This document shows positions 7,698 through 16,409 of a stretch of 64,000 nucleotides of DNA, in pieces. Below the pieces are notes generated by a model. The model was not told the DNA's origin and made no database searches. It worked only from the letters and a program-made list of their open reading frames with translations. A program made the translations under genes and the position numbers. The stretch covers positions 1,364,001 through 1,428,000 of the forward strand of contig NZ_JBEXAC010000002.1 in the NCBI RefSeq assembly GCF_040567655.1. Reading direction: 5' to 3'. The DNA is from Chitinophaga sp. H8. Its GTDB lineage: Bacteria; Bacteroidota; Bacteroidia; Chitinophagales; Chitinophagaceae. How positions within the stretch are numbered: position 1 is the stretch's first letter; each line of letters starts with the position of its first letter.

Positions 7698-9122
7698 CAG
7701 TATCCACGTGGTCATTATATCCAGTACCTGTGGAGAGAAGGTTTCGGTGATGGTACTATATTCCCGGAGGTTGCCGGTATTAGCTGTTTGGAACAGGTGA
7801 TTCAGGCCTTTCATTTCCATCGTTTCAAAGTGTTTATTTCCGCCTTGTTGCAGGGCCTGTTTAATAGCTGCCAGATTGGGGCCAGCCATGACCTGTAAGT
7901 CTTTGCTGCCATTGATGGCCAGTACGGGGCATTGTACTTTCGTAAGTGGCGGTGCAGGATCATGTGTGAGGAAGTATTGCATCCAGGGTTGTCTGAATGA
8001 TTTCACCAGTCCTGCCGTGATGGTATTGGCCGCTTTAGCATCCTGCATACCAAGTTGTTTTACCACCTCCGGCGGAGCGGATTGCTGCCATTCGAGCAGG
8101 TGTTGCTTCGTGATATTGCTGGCAGTTGCTGAGTCTGATTGTTGGAGGCAATCATCCAGGATCCTTTCAAAGAGTTTCATGTATACGGCTACCGACAGAC
8201 TATCTGAGCCGGCAGAAAGGAACATGGCTTTATTTTGTGTGAGGAGGATCTCTTTGCCTGTTATGCCCGGAGCAGCCAGCAATACGATAAAGGCGATCTC
8301 CTTGTTCCCGGCAGCCACCATGGGCGCAATTGATCCTCCTTCACTGTGGCCTATCAAGCCTATTTTAAGCGGATTGATTTCTTTTCTGGTTTTCAGGTAA
8401 GTCACACCGGCCAGTACATCTTTTACAAAGTTGGCTGAAGTGGCATTGGCAAAATCTCCTTTGGTAGCACGTACACCTCTGTCGTCTACACGCAGTACCG
8501 CAATACCGTGGCGGGTAAGATGATCAGCGATTACTAAAAATGGTTTATGGTCAAATATTCTGCCATCGCGATCCTGGGGCCCTGATCCGGAGATGAGTAT
8601 CACCGCAGGGAATGCATTTCCCTGAGCGGGTAACGTTAATGTACCTCCGAACCTGACCTGTTTATCTTCACTAAAGTAGCTTACCTCCTGGGAGCGGTAG
8701 GGAAAAGGAGGTAATGGATGTTGCGGCCGGTATGCGCGGTAGGTTTTACCACTGGTTTTATTCAACGTTACGTCCATATTAAAGGAGGGCTGGCGCCAGG
8801 TACCGGTAATTTTTTCCTGATCTGTTACTACTCCAAGCGCAATGCCTTTGATAAGGTCTGCATTGATTACAATGCTATCCTGTTTAAGGATAATATCGGT
8901 GATAGGCAGGCCATAACCACCCTGATCGGGGCTATCCAAGGTACCGGTATAACGTTTTTGCGCACTATCCCATTTCATATGTATGATGCTGGTGTAAGGC
9001 CCTATTTTGCCCTCCCAGTCGCCAGCAAGCTGCTGGGCCTGTATATGTCCGGCTGCAAAAAAGAAGAGTGTAAAGAGGGATATGATCCTGAGCGGTAAAA
9101 ACAATGTCCTGGTCAATGGCAT
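7680..9122 (-). CDS. Secreted alpha/beta hydrolase (S33-like acyl-peptidase/esterase)
   Basis: The 480 residues have a signal peptide (cleavage near I-Q-A-Q, about 30). An N-terminal beta-rich domain (30-140) precedes an alpha/beta hydrolase domain with V-I-L-I-S-G-S-G-P-Q-D-R-D-G (oxyanion region), V-D-D-R-G-V, and the nucleophile elbow G-H-S-E-G-G; the catalytic Asp and His are likely in A-I-N-G-S-K-D and G-L-N-H-L-F. This is the layout of Bacteroidota 'alpha/beta hydrolase family' proteins, likely periplasmic peptidases or esterases. The last residues (K-A-V-S-H-stop) are written in heptamer repeat sequence, so the 3' end has been altered by, or grown from, the repeat. Confidence 0.85.
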   Translation of the reverse strand: MPLTRTLFLPLRIISLFTLFFFAAGHIQAQQLAGDWEGKIGPYTSIIHMKWDSAQKRYTGTLDSPDQGGYGLPITDIILKQDSIVINADLIKGIALGVVTDQEKITGTWRQPSFNMDVTLNKTSGKTYRAYRPQHPLPPFPYRSQEVSYFSEDKQVRFGGTLTLPAQGNAFPAVILISGSGPQDRDGRIFDHKPFLVIADHLTRHGIAVLRVDDRGVRATKGDFANATSANFVKDVLAGVTYLKTRKEINPLKIGLIGHSEGGSIAPMVAAGNKEIAFIVLLAAPGITGKEILLTQNKAMFLSAGSDSLSVAVYMKLFERILDDCLQQSDSATASNITKQHLLEWQQSAPPEVVKQLGMQDAKAANTITAGLVKSFRQPWMQYFLTHDPAPPLTKVQCPVLAINGSKDLQVMAGPNLAAIKQALQQGGNKHFETMEMKGLNHLFQTANTGNLREYSTITETFSPQVLDIMTTWILKAVSH

Positions 9123-9207
9123 GGCAAATGTTATAAAGCTATTGGGAATATTGAAATAAAGATACTGGAATGGCGGAGAAAATAAGCGGTTGTACCGGCA
9201 AGATAAA

Positions 9208-9864
9208 TTAATGGACTGAATCAGACAGTGTTGCTATCAGCTGGTCTACTTTTTCCTGTTCCGCTACAGGCAGGCATCTGGTGGCGCTCAGGTAGCTGAG
9301 CGCACTGATCAGTTTATTTATGTGATGTGGTGTGCCGAGGTTGGAGAGGTATGGCGGGAGTACAAATGAGAGCGCCTGGAGTTGTTTGGTTTCGCACCAG
9401 TGGTTCACCAGCGCTTCCAGTACAGGAGGGTTAAAGCCATTAGCACCGGTACGTTGTAATCCGTTGCTGATACCGGTTTTAATCATATTGCCGTAGGATC
9501 CTTCCGGCAAGTGATGGCTGTAGGAAGCCGCCAGTTGATAGTGTTGTACTGCTGCGGGGAGGTTGCTTAAATCTTCGTATGCCTTTGCCACATTAAGGTA
9601 TAGCGAGGGATAAAAACTTTTTACTGTTTCGTCTTTAATGGCAAATGCCCGGTTTAAGGCCTCCAGGTTCCATTGGAGGGTATCTTCCCGACTGGTTTGG
9701 TGGCGGGCTAAAAAATGGGCAGCCGTAAGTGCATCGAAATCATTGTCAGCAAGATCCCATGCCTGGCGGAAGAGGCGGTGTGCTGTTTCTGGTTGGCCGG
9801 TAGCCGCAGCATTCATGCCTTCGGTACACAGCTGTACTATTTTATTATCGGGATCAAATTGCAT
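9208..9864 (-). CDS. TPR-like cytoplasmic protein
   Basis: The 218 residues are almost fully alpha-helical with tetratricopeptide character: A-A-T-G-Q-P-E-T-A-H-R-L-F-R-Q-A-W (15-31), N-L-E-A-L-N-R-A-F and Y-L-N-V-A-K-A-Y-E-D-L (about 85-115). There is no signal peptide. Homologues in related genomes are sometimes labelled 'rRNA adenine methyltransferase', but I see no methyltransferase motif here, so that label should not be transferred. Probably a protein-interaction scaffold; function unknown. A near-consensus box TAACTTTA lies 20 nt before the ATG (9892-9885, minus strand). Confidence 0.7.
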   Translation of the reverse strand: MQFDPDNKIVQLCTEGMNAAATGQPETAHRLFRQAWDLADNDFDALTAAHFLARHQTSREDTLQWNLEALNRAFAIKDETVKSFYPSLYLNVAKAYEDLSNLPAAVQHYQLAASYSHHLPEGSYGNMIKTGISNGLQRTGANGFNPPVLEALVNHWCETKQLQALSFVLPPYLSNLGTPHHINKLISALSYLSATRCLPVAEQEKVDQLIATLSDSVH

Positions 9865-10105
9865 GGCTATTTTTTTATGCGGGATAAAGTTAGACTATTC
9901 AGGATATATCTGTCCTGGCGGGTTTACCAGATATACTGTTGTCCACTTTAACAAAAGCTTAACGTGGAGCGGTGCAACATTCTTTTATTGGGTGCAACAG
10001 GCTTGCGGTGGCTCATGTAAGAAGCTGTACTAGATGTGTTTATGAAAAAGGGGGCTGGTGGAGCATTATAAACTAATCAAGTGTTATCCATCAATAAAGA
10101 TTGGC

Positions 10106-10136
10106 TTGCCATGGGCTGTTGGGGCAGCTAGCTTTG
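10106..10136 (+). promoter_or_regulatory. Bacteroidota promoter, TTG-N20-TAGCTTTG
   Basis: TTG at 10106-10108 and TAGCTTTG at 10129-10136 are separated by 20 nt, the best full -33/-7 match in the window. The ATG follows at 10162. Confidence 0.65.
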
Positions 10137-10161
10137 TGGAACAAACTAAATTTTTTCCGCC

Positions 10162-10614
10162 ATGAAAAAACTAATTGTCACACTGGGTATTGCCGCACTG
10201 TTGAGTGTACAGGCGGTAGTTGCTGCGCCGGATCCGGCAGTAGCCAATAAGAAAATAGCAGCTTCCTTCCGGGAGGCATTTGTAAATGCTGAACATGTAA
10301 GATGGTACAGCACGGACTACAAAACCTATACAGCCAAGTTTCTTCTCGGAGAGTCGAGGGTTACTGCTTTTTTTGATGTGAGTGGTAAGTTGATTGCCAC
10401 GCATCGTTATATTACCGCAGATCAGTTGCCACTGAATGTTTCCACCAATTTACAAAGACGTTATCCTAATCAGCAGATATTTTGTGTCGTAGAATACCGG
10501 GTAGATGATCATACTGCATATTTTATTACGCTGGAAAATGAAAAGTACTGGACCAGCGTAAAAGCTACTGCGGATGGCGAACTGACTACCCGTCAACGGT
10601 TGCGTAAGGCTTAG
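10162..10614 (+). CDS. Small exported PepSY-like (BLIP-type) protein
   Basis: The 150 residues have a signal peptide (M-K-K, hydrophobic core, cleavage near V-V-A-A, about 22). The mature part has a repeated beta-beta-alpha feel (A-S-F-R-E-A-F-V-N-A-E-H-V-R-W-Y, then F-F-D-V-S-G-K-L-I-A-T-H-R-Y-I), as in the PepSY-like/beta-lactamase-inhibitor-like families of Bacteroidota. No catalytic residues are evident. It is likely periplasmic and monocistronic, driven by the strong promoter just upstream. Family placement is from pattern only. Confidence 0.7.
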   Translation: MKKLIVTLGIAALLSVQAVVAAPDPAVANKKIAASFREAFVNAEHVRWYSTDYKTYTAKFLLGESRVTAFFDVSGKLIATHRYITADQLPLNVSTNLQRRYPNQQIFCVVEYRVDDHTAYFITLENEKYWTSVKATADGELTTRQRLRKA

Positions 10615-10662
10615 TTTTTCATCATCCTTGCTGTTGGGAATGGGCCATCGGTTAAATTGTCT

Positions 10663-10670
10663 TAACTTTG
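10663..10670 (+). promoter_or_regulatory. Candidate -7 element TAACTTTG of the deoxyhypusine-synthase-like gene
   Basis: Exact TAnnTTTG match, 53 nt before the ATG at 10724. Confidence 0.5.
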
Positions 10671-10723
10671 CCACCTGGCTATAGTTATTAACTACGTGAA
10701 TAATATATAAACGTTTAATCGAC

Positions 10724-11698
10724 ATGAACAAAGGTCCCATTTCTCAATTTATCCAGCATCATTACCGGCATTTTAATGCGGCTGCATTAGTAGATGCTGC
10801 AAAAGGTTATGAAACACATTTGCTGGAAGGTGGTAAAATGATGGTTACATTGGCAGGAGCTATGAGTACTGCTGAGTTGGGTATTTCCTTTGCGGAAATG
10901 ATACGCCAGGGCAAAGTGGATATTATTTCCTGTACAGGGGCTAACCTGGAAGAGGACATTATGAATCTGGTAGCGCATACGCATTACAAGCGGGTGCCTA
11001 ATTACCGGGATCTGAGTCCACAGGAAGAGTGGGATTTGCTGGAGCAGGGATTTAACCGCGTTACGGATACCTGTATTCCGGAGGAGGAAGCTTTCCGTCG
11101 TATTCAAAAGCATATTTACAAATTGTGGAAGGATGCTGATGATAAGGGCGAGCGTTATTTTCCTTATGAATATATGTACAAGTTGCTGTTGAGTGGCGCT
11201 ATGAAGGAGCATTACGAGATAGATACCAAGAATAGCTGGATGATTGCAGCAGCGGAAAAGAATATTCCCATTATCGTACCAGGCTGGGAAGACAGCACGA
11301 TGGGTAACATCTTTGCTTCCTATTGCATTAAGGGCGACCTGAAGCCAAGTACGATGAAGGGTGGTATTGAGTACATGATGTTCCTGACAGAATGGTACCG
11401 TGCTAATTCTGCCGGTAAAGGAGTAGGATTCTTCCAGATTGGTGGTGGTATAGCAGGGGATTTCCCGATATGTGTGGTGCCGATGATGTACCAGGATCTG
11501 GAGTGGCATGATGTGCCTTTCTGGAGTTATTTCTGCCAGATTTCTGATTCTACCACTTCTTACGGTTCTTATTCCGGTGCTGTACCGAATGAAAAGATCA
11601 CGTGGGGTAAATTGGATATTAATACACCTAAGTTTATTGTAGAATCAGATGCTACGATTGTAGCGCCTTTGATTTTTGCTTATATACTGGGTTGGTAA
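10724..11698 (+). CDS. Deoxyhypusine synthase-like protein
   Basis: The 324 residues match the deoxyhypusine synthase fold along their length: an N-terminal M-V-T-L-A-G-A-M-S-T-A-E-L-G NAD-binding start, S-C-T-G-A-N-L-E-E-D, a P-I-I-V-P-G-W-E-D-S segment and the C-terminal active-site region ending W-G-K (Lys296, the position of the lysine that carries the aminobutyl intermediate). Bacteria have no eIF5A, so the classical substrate is absent; some bacterial relatives make homospermidine. Relative to the human enzyme as I recall it, the catalytic Lys, Glu and Ser are kept, but two acidic amine-binding positions in the G-S-D-S-G region read Y (G-S-Y-S-G). The substrate is therefore open. Single-gene unit with promoter and terminator. 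Confidence 0.82.
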   Translation: MNKGPISQFIQHHYRHFNAAALVDAAKGYETHLLEGGKMMVTLAGAMSTAELGISFAEMIRQGKVDIISCTGANLEEDIMNLVAHTHYKRVPNYRDLSPQEEWDLLEQGFNRVTDTCIPEEEAFRRIQKHIYKLWKDADDKGERYFPYEYMYKLLLSGAMKEHYEIDTKNSWMIAAAEKNIPIIVPGWEDSTMGNIFASYCIKGDLKPSTMKGGIEYMMFLTEWYRANSAGKGVGFFQIGGGIAGDFPICVVPMMYQDLEWHDVPFWSYFCQISDSTTSYGSYSGAVPNEKITWGKLDINTPKFIVESDATIVAPLIFAYILGW

Positions 11699-11717
11699 TA
11701 TAACAGGTTTTTAAATG

Positions 11718-11764
11718 ACCGGATAATTAAATGGCAGTGGCTGTTTGGTTATCCGGTTTTTTTA
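11718..11764 (+). terminator. Terminator of the deoxyhypusine-synthase-like gene
   Basis: ACCGGATAA (11718-11726) pairs with TTATCCGGT (11749-11757), followed by a T run to 11764. Confidence 0.75.
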
Positions 11765-11765
11765 T

Positions 11766-12374
11766 TCAGGGAAGCAGGAAGAGGAGCATTAGCTTGCTGT
11801 TGATGCGGGGTTGCACTTGTTCACTTTTATAGATGCGGGAGCGCAGGAGTTTCAGGGCATGTACGATATGATTTTCCACTGTTTTCTCTGCTATACCTAT
11901 TTCCCCGGCTATTTCCCGGTATTTCAGTCCTTCCAGCCGGCTCATTTTAAATACTTTCCTGCATTGTTCCGGCAGGCGTTCTATTTCTGCATACAACCAT
12001 ATTTTAAGTTCCTGTTCTTCATGCAGGGTATCGATGTATTCGTCGGTGAGGTCCTGGGAGATTTTCAGGTGATGCCGTTCAATCGTTTTTTGCCGGTGTA
12101 AATGATTGATGGCATTGTTGATGACAGTACGGTAAAGGTATGACCGGAAGGCTACTGCGTGCTGTAATACCGGTGGGCTTTCCCAGAACTTCATGAATAC
12201 ATCCTGTACAATTTCTTTCGCGATGTGGAGGTCTTTTACATATTTTTCGGCAATCATTACCAGGCGGGGAAAATAATGGTTATACAAGCATGCAAATACA
12301 TCCTGGTTCTTTTGATGCATGCCGGAGAGGAGTTCTTCATCTGTCAGTTCATCTATTGCTTTGATTTTGGTCAT
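11766..12374 (-). CDS. ECF RNA polymerase sigma factor
   Basis: The 202 residues form a sigma-70 family ECF factor of the Bacteroidota type. Region 2 includes L-Y-N-H-Y-F-P-R-L and I-V-Q-D-V-F-M-K-F-W (about 30-75), and region 4 includes L-P-E-Q-C-R-K-V-F-K-M-S-R-L-E-G-L-K-Y-R-E-I-A with a helix-turn-helix (about 135-185). Such factors normally pair with a FecR anti-sigma factor and an STN-containing SusC. Both are nearby on the same strand, but at the far upstream end of the uptake operon (FecR at 20082-21068). Here the sigma gene is separate, beyond the operon's terminator, which is unusual. Pairing with that FecR is an inference. Confidence 0.9.
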   Translation of the reverse strand: MTKIKAIDELTDEELLSGMHQKNQDVFACLYNHYFPRLVMIAEKYVKDLHIAKEIVQDVFMKFWESPPVLQHAVAFRSYLYRTVINNAINHLHRQKTIERHHLKISQDLTDEYIDTLHEEQELKIWLYAEIERLPEQCRKVFKMSRLEGLKYREIAGEIGIAEKTVENHIVHALKLLRSRIYKSEQVQPRINSKLMLLFLLP

Positions 12375-12473
12375 TTTTCAGTTATTACATGCAAGCTGGG
12401 TACAGATCAAAAATGGTTGCCGTATTACACAAGATATAGAGAAATTTTGAGCTATTGTTTTTTACAATGCGTT

Positions 12474-12481
12474 CAAACTTA
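12474..12481 (-). promoter_or_regulatory. Candidate -7 element TAAGTTTG of the sigma factor gene
   Basis: Exact TAnnTTTG match on the minus strand, 99 nt before the ATG at 12374. The leader contains a weak TTGT/ACAA hairpin. Confidence 0.4.
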
Positions 12482-12646
12482 AAAATGAGGCACCTGCGAC
12501 TTACCTAATATGCAATTTTTTTTTGACATTACCAAAAAATGGCGGTGGGTGGCCGTTGTAAGAAGAGCGTGGATTTTCTGGGGGACGGGTGTTGCTACTC
12601 CCCGGCAGTAGCCGGCATAAGTAAATGGGGGGATCACCCTGAATAA
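12482..12646. other. Gene-free spacer between sigma gene and uptake operon
   Basis: No supported gene or clear structure is visible apart from the operon terminator to its right. The 68-codon minus-strand frame here has no recognisable content. Confidence 0.5.
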
Positions 12647-12683
12647 GGAAAGGACCGCTTCTGTGAAGAAACGGCCCTTTTCC
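12647..12683 (-). terminator. Probable terminator of the FecR-SusC-SusD operon
   Basis: GGAAAGGACCG (12647-12657) pairs with CGGCCCTTTTCC (12672-12683), with one mismatch and one bulge. It lies 42 bp beyond the last gene of the operon. The T run on the minus strand is short. Confidence 0.5.
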
Positions 12684-12724
12684 ATTTATCTGACAGCAGG
12701 TATTAATTATATTAGCGGCAGGTG

Positions 12725-14029
12725 TTACTGTAATAAAAATCCTGTAAAGTAGAAGCCGGGATTTTCCTGGCTGTACATACCACCTAACAGGGTACCCCCC
12801 GCATTATAAAAGTCAAATGTAAAATGATCGTTGATCAGGGGGAGTAAGAGCGGCAGCATTTCATTTACAATCAGGCCGCCGTTGCCATTAACCGCAGTAT
12901 TTACGAAGGTACTTACCCCATTTGCATCTATTGTCCAATCAAAAGTATAAGTTGCCTGGAATTGGTTAGCGCCCTGGAAAACGCGTGCATCCATGGTCAT
13001 TGTTTTCTTTTTGCGGTCAAAGAGATAGAAAATGTTTTTCAGATCCAGTTTGTACCGGGTGTTTTTAACATCTATGATAGCCTGGTTATGTGCATCCACA
13101 AAATCAGGGGATTGTCCGGGCAATGGATCGGCTACCACTACAATGGCGGAGTAATCTGATCCAATTACCAGGTGTAAAGGAATAATGGCTTCATCACTGC
13201 TTTCCACGTCTACCCTGGTAGTACCCAGCATCACATAGTATGTTTGTTTGGTAGCATCCCAGAGCACTTCCTGGAATTGGCTGTTGCCGTATTTGATGGG
13301 TGTTTTCAGGAATATCCCTTTGGGAGTAAACAGGAAAGCAGCAGTGATGCTCTGGATTTCATTTTTATCATCCAGGTAACGCAGGGAGAATACTTTACTG
13401 TTGATGTTGAAGTTGATAGCCAGTTTTTTTCCGTCGGGCATTTTAAGATAAGGGAATAAAGTATTGGCAATAAATTCATCCGTTGCATCCATAATATCCG
13501 CCACTTTACCTGCATTGTAAGCATCCACCTCTTCTTTGGTAGCCTTTACCAGGATGAGTTCCGAGTTATTGAAGTTACCAGTTAAGCGGATGGTATCCGG
13601 ACTAACGGATTCAAAGGAGAATTCAAAGTCGGAATAGAAACCTTTGCCCCTTACTCCGCCATAAGCATCCGGATCGGGGTCTGCCAGCAGGTGCAGGTAG
13701 GAATAGGTATCAAACATCAAGGTAGGCCTTTGCAGTGCTTTAAGGCGCCAGGTGCTTTCATTAGGTTGAACAGTGGTGCTGGCTGCCACATCAGACAGCA
13801 TGCTTACTGCATTTTTATCATTGAATTTGAAATGGAAGAAGTATCCGCCTTCCTGTGGAAACAACATCGCTTTCCACCCATACTGGGATTCCGTGAGTTG
13901 TTTGCTATAACTTGTCAGTACCTCATTCAACCTTTCATCTGCTGATTTGGGGAAAATGGGATCGTCTTCTTTGCGGCAGGCTGACAGCGTAGTCAGTATG
14001 AGCAGCGTATATAAAAGTATTTTTTTCAT
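12725..14029 (-). CDS. DUF4302 lipoprotein of a SusCD locus
   Basis: The 434 residues begin with a lipoprotein signal (L-S-A-C-R-K, lipid Cys about 18). The body matches DUF4302: D-E-R-L-N-E-V-L-T-S-Y-x-K-x-L near the N terminus, then G-W-K-A-M-L-F-P-Q-E-G-G-Y-F-H-F-K-F, then a long beta-rich region. DUF4302 proteins sit in SusCD operons beside the HExxH zinc lipoprotein, as here. It is probably an outer-membrane surface lipoprotein that helps bind substrate. Last gene of the operon, 39 bp after its neighbour. Confidence 0.85.
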   Translation of the reverse strand: MKKILLYTLLILTTLSACRKEDDPIFPKSADERLNEVLTSYSKQLTESQYGWKAMLFPQEGGYFFHFKFNDKNAVSMLSDVAASTTVQPNESTWRLKALQRPTLMFDTYSYLHLLADPDPDAYGGVRGKGFYSDFEFSFESVSPDTIRLTGNFNNSELILVKATKEEVDAYNAGKVADIMDATDEFIANTLFPYLKMPDGKKLAINFNINSKVFSLRYLDDKNEIQSITAAFLFTPKGIFLKTPIKYGNSQFQEVLWDATKQTYYVMLGTTRVDVESSDEAIIPLHLVIGSDYSAIVVVADPLPGQSPDFVDAHNQAIIDVKNTRYKLDLKNIFYLFDRKKKTMTMDARVFQGANQFQATYTFDWTIDANGVSTFVNTAVNGNGGLIVNEMLPLLLPLINDHFTFDFYNAGGTLLGGMYSQENPGFYFTGFLLQ

Positions 14030-14068
14030 ACAGTAGTCATCTTAATGTTAATGTAAAAAGTACCCTCC

Positions 14069-14929
14069 TTAGTTGTTGAGCACCTTCAGGATGTTTTCTT
14101 CAGAACGTTCCTGCAGGGTGTAGAAATCAACTTTGTACGCATTCCGGAAATAGGATACTACCAGCTGTTCTTTCTTTCTTAAAGCGGCCACCCCGTCGGG
14201 TGATTCTATATTTGCCAGTATATCTTCAAATCCCTGTCTTCCCATAACCATCATGATAGCGATCATTTCTACAAAATCATCATCCGGATTGTTTTGGGCA
14301 TATTGGGTAATAAAACCCTTTTCACGGGCCTGTGCTTCAGAAACATTATACCAGGCGGCCGTATAGCCGGCAGGTGTGATTTTTTTAAACTCCAGGGGAT
14401 ACATGATATTCTGATGCAGGATATGCCCAAACTCATGATGAATGGTTCTTAGCATTTCCAGTACTACCGGTGCATTTTTGTGATCAAATTTATTGATCTC
14501 ATACAGCACTACTTTACGGCCACCTTCGGCAGTACCCAGGGTGAAGCTGCCATCAGAATTGTAGTTAGCGCTTCCTACCAATATAAATTGTTTGGGTACC
14601 AGTTGCTTTACAAATACTTCTCCGGCCACATCGAGGTAGGTTTGTAACCAGGCTTTTTTTACGGCATCCATAACTGGTACTACCTGTTCCAGTGCGGGAG
14701 GTACGAGGGTTTTATTGAGTTGTAATTCAGTAGCATCCCAGCGGTATTTCACCTCTATGTTAAAAGGTTTGGTCAGGTTGTCAGAGATCCAGGTATCTAC
14801 TGGCCCTTTTTCCCAGGTATCCCCTCCTAATCCAAGGATGGGTTTAGACAGGTCGTCTTTCTTTTTGCAGGAAGCCAGCGTAACCAGGGAGAGGGAAGCC
14901 AGCATTAATTTTATAAAAAGGTGTTTCAT
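14069..14929 (-). CDS. Substrate import-associated zinc metallohydrolase lipoprotein (TIGR04549-type)
   Basis: The 286 residues have a lipoprotein signal (T-L-A-S-C-K-K, Cys about 21). A zinc-binding H-E-F-G-H motif lies at residues 165-169, preceded by T-I-H, and F-V-E-M-I-A-I-M-M follows as a likely third-ligand helix. This fits the family named for its constant place in SusC/SusD operons. It probably cleaves peptides or another bound ligand at the cell surface before TonB-dependent import; the substrate is unknown. It sits between the susD-like gene (25 bp away) and the DUF4302 gene. Confidence 0.87.
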   Translation of the reverse strand: MKHLFIKLMLASLSLVTLASCKKKDDLSKPILGLGGDTWEKGPVDTWISDNLTKPFNIEVKYRWDATELQLNKTLVPPALEQVVPVMDAVKKAWLQTYLDVAGEVFVKQLVPKQFILVGSANYNSDGSFTLGTAEGGRKVVLYEINKFDHKNAPVVLEMLRTIHHEFGHILHQNIMYPLEFKKITPAGYTAAWYNVSEAQAREKGFITQYAQNNPDDDFVEMIAIMMVMGRQGFEDILANIESPDGVAALRKKEQLVVSYFRNAYKVDFYTLQERSEENILKVLNN

Positions 14930-14954
14930 GATTCAGCGATTAATAAGGTGAAGA

Positions 14955-16391
14955 TCAACGAGGATTTAAATCAAGGCCAGCCAGTTTTACTTCCTGTGGC
15001 AATTGTAATAATCTGCGCGGATCGGTAGGCGAAAGCGTTAGTTTCTCGTCATTCTTTTTATGTACCACCGGCATTTTAAGACGTATGATATCAAACCAGC
15101 GAAGGCCTTCGTGCATAAACTCTGCCCGTTTGAAATCCAGAATAGTATTTATGAGTGCTACCTTTGCATCTGTTGTATTGTAATATGCTTTTGCTTTGTT
15201 TTCAGTAACCATGCGGGCTGGTGAAAAGCCAACAATACGGCCACTGGCAAATACATTGATGTCTTCCAGCGCAGCGGTATTGTTGTTTGATCTTACGTAT
15301 GCTTCAGCACGGTTCAGCAATACTTCTTCCGTAGTAAAAAGCGGAATCATATTGTAGCCAAGTCCTGAATTAGCATTCAATCCTTCTCTTACAAAGTATT
15401 CGTTGAATTTTGGAATATTCAGGTGTTCATCATCGCCATAGATACCATATGCCCATGCACCGCCGGTTACATTACCGCCCAATACTTTGTTCATCAGGTC
15501 GGGTGTGAGGCCATAGCGGTAAGAGGGATAATTACGTCCCCACCAGGTGGTAGCTTCTGCCAGTAAAAGATTGGCATTTTCGGAAGCCTTGGTGTATATG
15601 GCACGTAGTTCGGCATAGGTAAGCTGATCGTAAGTGACCAGCCAGTCGCGCATATTATCGCGGAAGTTGTTGCCTGGAAATACGAGGCTGGCGTGTTCAA
15701 TTACTTTTGCATAATCCTGTTTGAACAGATAGAAACGGGAAGCAAAAGCATGTGCTGCTTTTTGGGTGAAATGATAAGCAGGCACTTTATAAGACGCATC
15801 ATTAAGCAGTGGTAAACCTTCCGTGAGGTCTTTTTCTATCATTTCATACACGTAGCTGACTGTTTTCCGTTCATAGCTTTGCAGTACTACTTTTTCAGGT
15901 GTTGTTACATAAGGCACACCAGGATCGGAAGCAGCAGTAGCGGGATCGTATGCTTTGGAGAATAAGGTTACCAGCATAAAGTGTGCATATGCCCTGGCTA
16001 CCAGTGCTTCTCCTCTTTGTGCCGTGTAAGCCTTCTGGTTAGCAGCACTGTTGATGGCATCCAGTGCCTGATTGGCAGCAGCGATAGCTTCGTAGGCTCC
16101 ATTCCAATAGTAATCCGGGGCGTCCTGGTCTTTTTCCGGTACATCCCCCCACACATAAGGAACGGAATTATAGGTTTCGCTTTCAGCGATTCCTTTATCG
16201 TCTGCATTATCAGACATGGCTTCACAAAAGGGAATGTAGCTGGCTTTGGGATACGCGCTTACCAGCATTTCTGCCACTTTACCGGGAGTATTCAGCGACG
16301 TTCTGTTATCCGGGAGGGTATCCAGGAATTTTTTGCAGCCGGTAAAAGCTACGGTGCTGAATAAGGCGCTATATAGAATGATTTTTTTCAT
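14955..16391 (-). CDS. SusD/RagB-type nutrient-binding lipoprotein
   Basis: The 478 residues carry a lipoprotein signal (V-A-F-T-G-C-K-K-F-L-D, Cys 19), and the mature start K-K-F-L-D-T-L-P is the hallmark of SusD/RagB proteins. The middle is TPR-like helical, with A-L-V-A-R-A-Y-A-H-F-M-L-V. The C-terminal region contains R-A-E-F-M-H-E-G-L-R-W-F-D-I-I-R-L, typical of the family. It forms the lid of the SusC barrel on the outer membrane. It is 18 bp downstream of the susC-like gene, so co-expression is near certain. Confidence 0.93.
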   Translation of the reverse strand: MKKIILYSALFSTVAFTGCKKFLDTLPDNRTSLNTPGKVAEMLVSAYPKASYIPFCEAMSDNADDKGIAESETYNSVPYVWGDVPEKDQDAPDYYWNGAYEAIAAANQALDAINSAANQKAYTAQRGEALVARAYAHFMLVTLFSKAYDPATAASDPGVPYVTTPEKVVLQSYERKTVSYVYEMIEKDLTEGLPLLNDASYKVPAYHFTQKAAHAFASRFYLFKQDYAKVIEHASLVFPGNNFRDNMRDWLVTYDQLTYAELRAIYTKASENANLLLAEATTWWGRNYPSYRYGLTPDLMNKVLGGNVTGGAWAYGIYGDDEHLNIPKFNEYFVREGLNANSGLGYNMIPLFTTEEVLLNRAEAYVRSNNNTAALEDINVFASGRIVGFSPARMVTENKAKAYYNTTDAKVALINTILDFKRAEFMHEGLRWFDIIRLKMPVVHKKNDEKLTLSPTDPRRLLQLPQEVKLAGLDLNPR

Positions 16392-16409
16392 GACTGTTGC
16401 GTGTTTAAA

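Noticed and set aside
9208..9864. rRNA adenine methyltransferase annotation for the TPR-like protein
   Set aside because: No SAM-binding or N-P-P-Y-type motif is present; the sequence is helical-repeat only.
12479..12685. 68-codon minus-strand frame in the sigma/operon spacer
   Set aside because: It overlaps the operon terminator and has no coding character.
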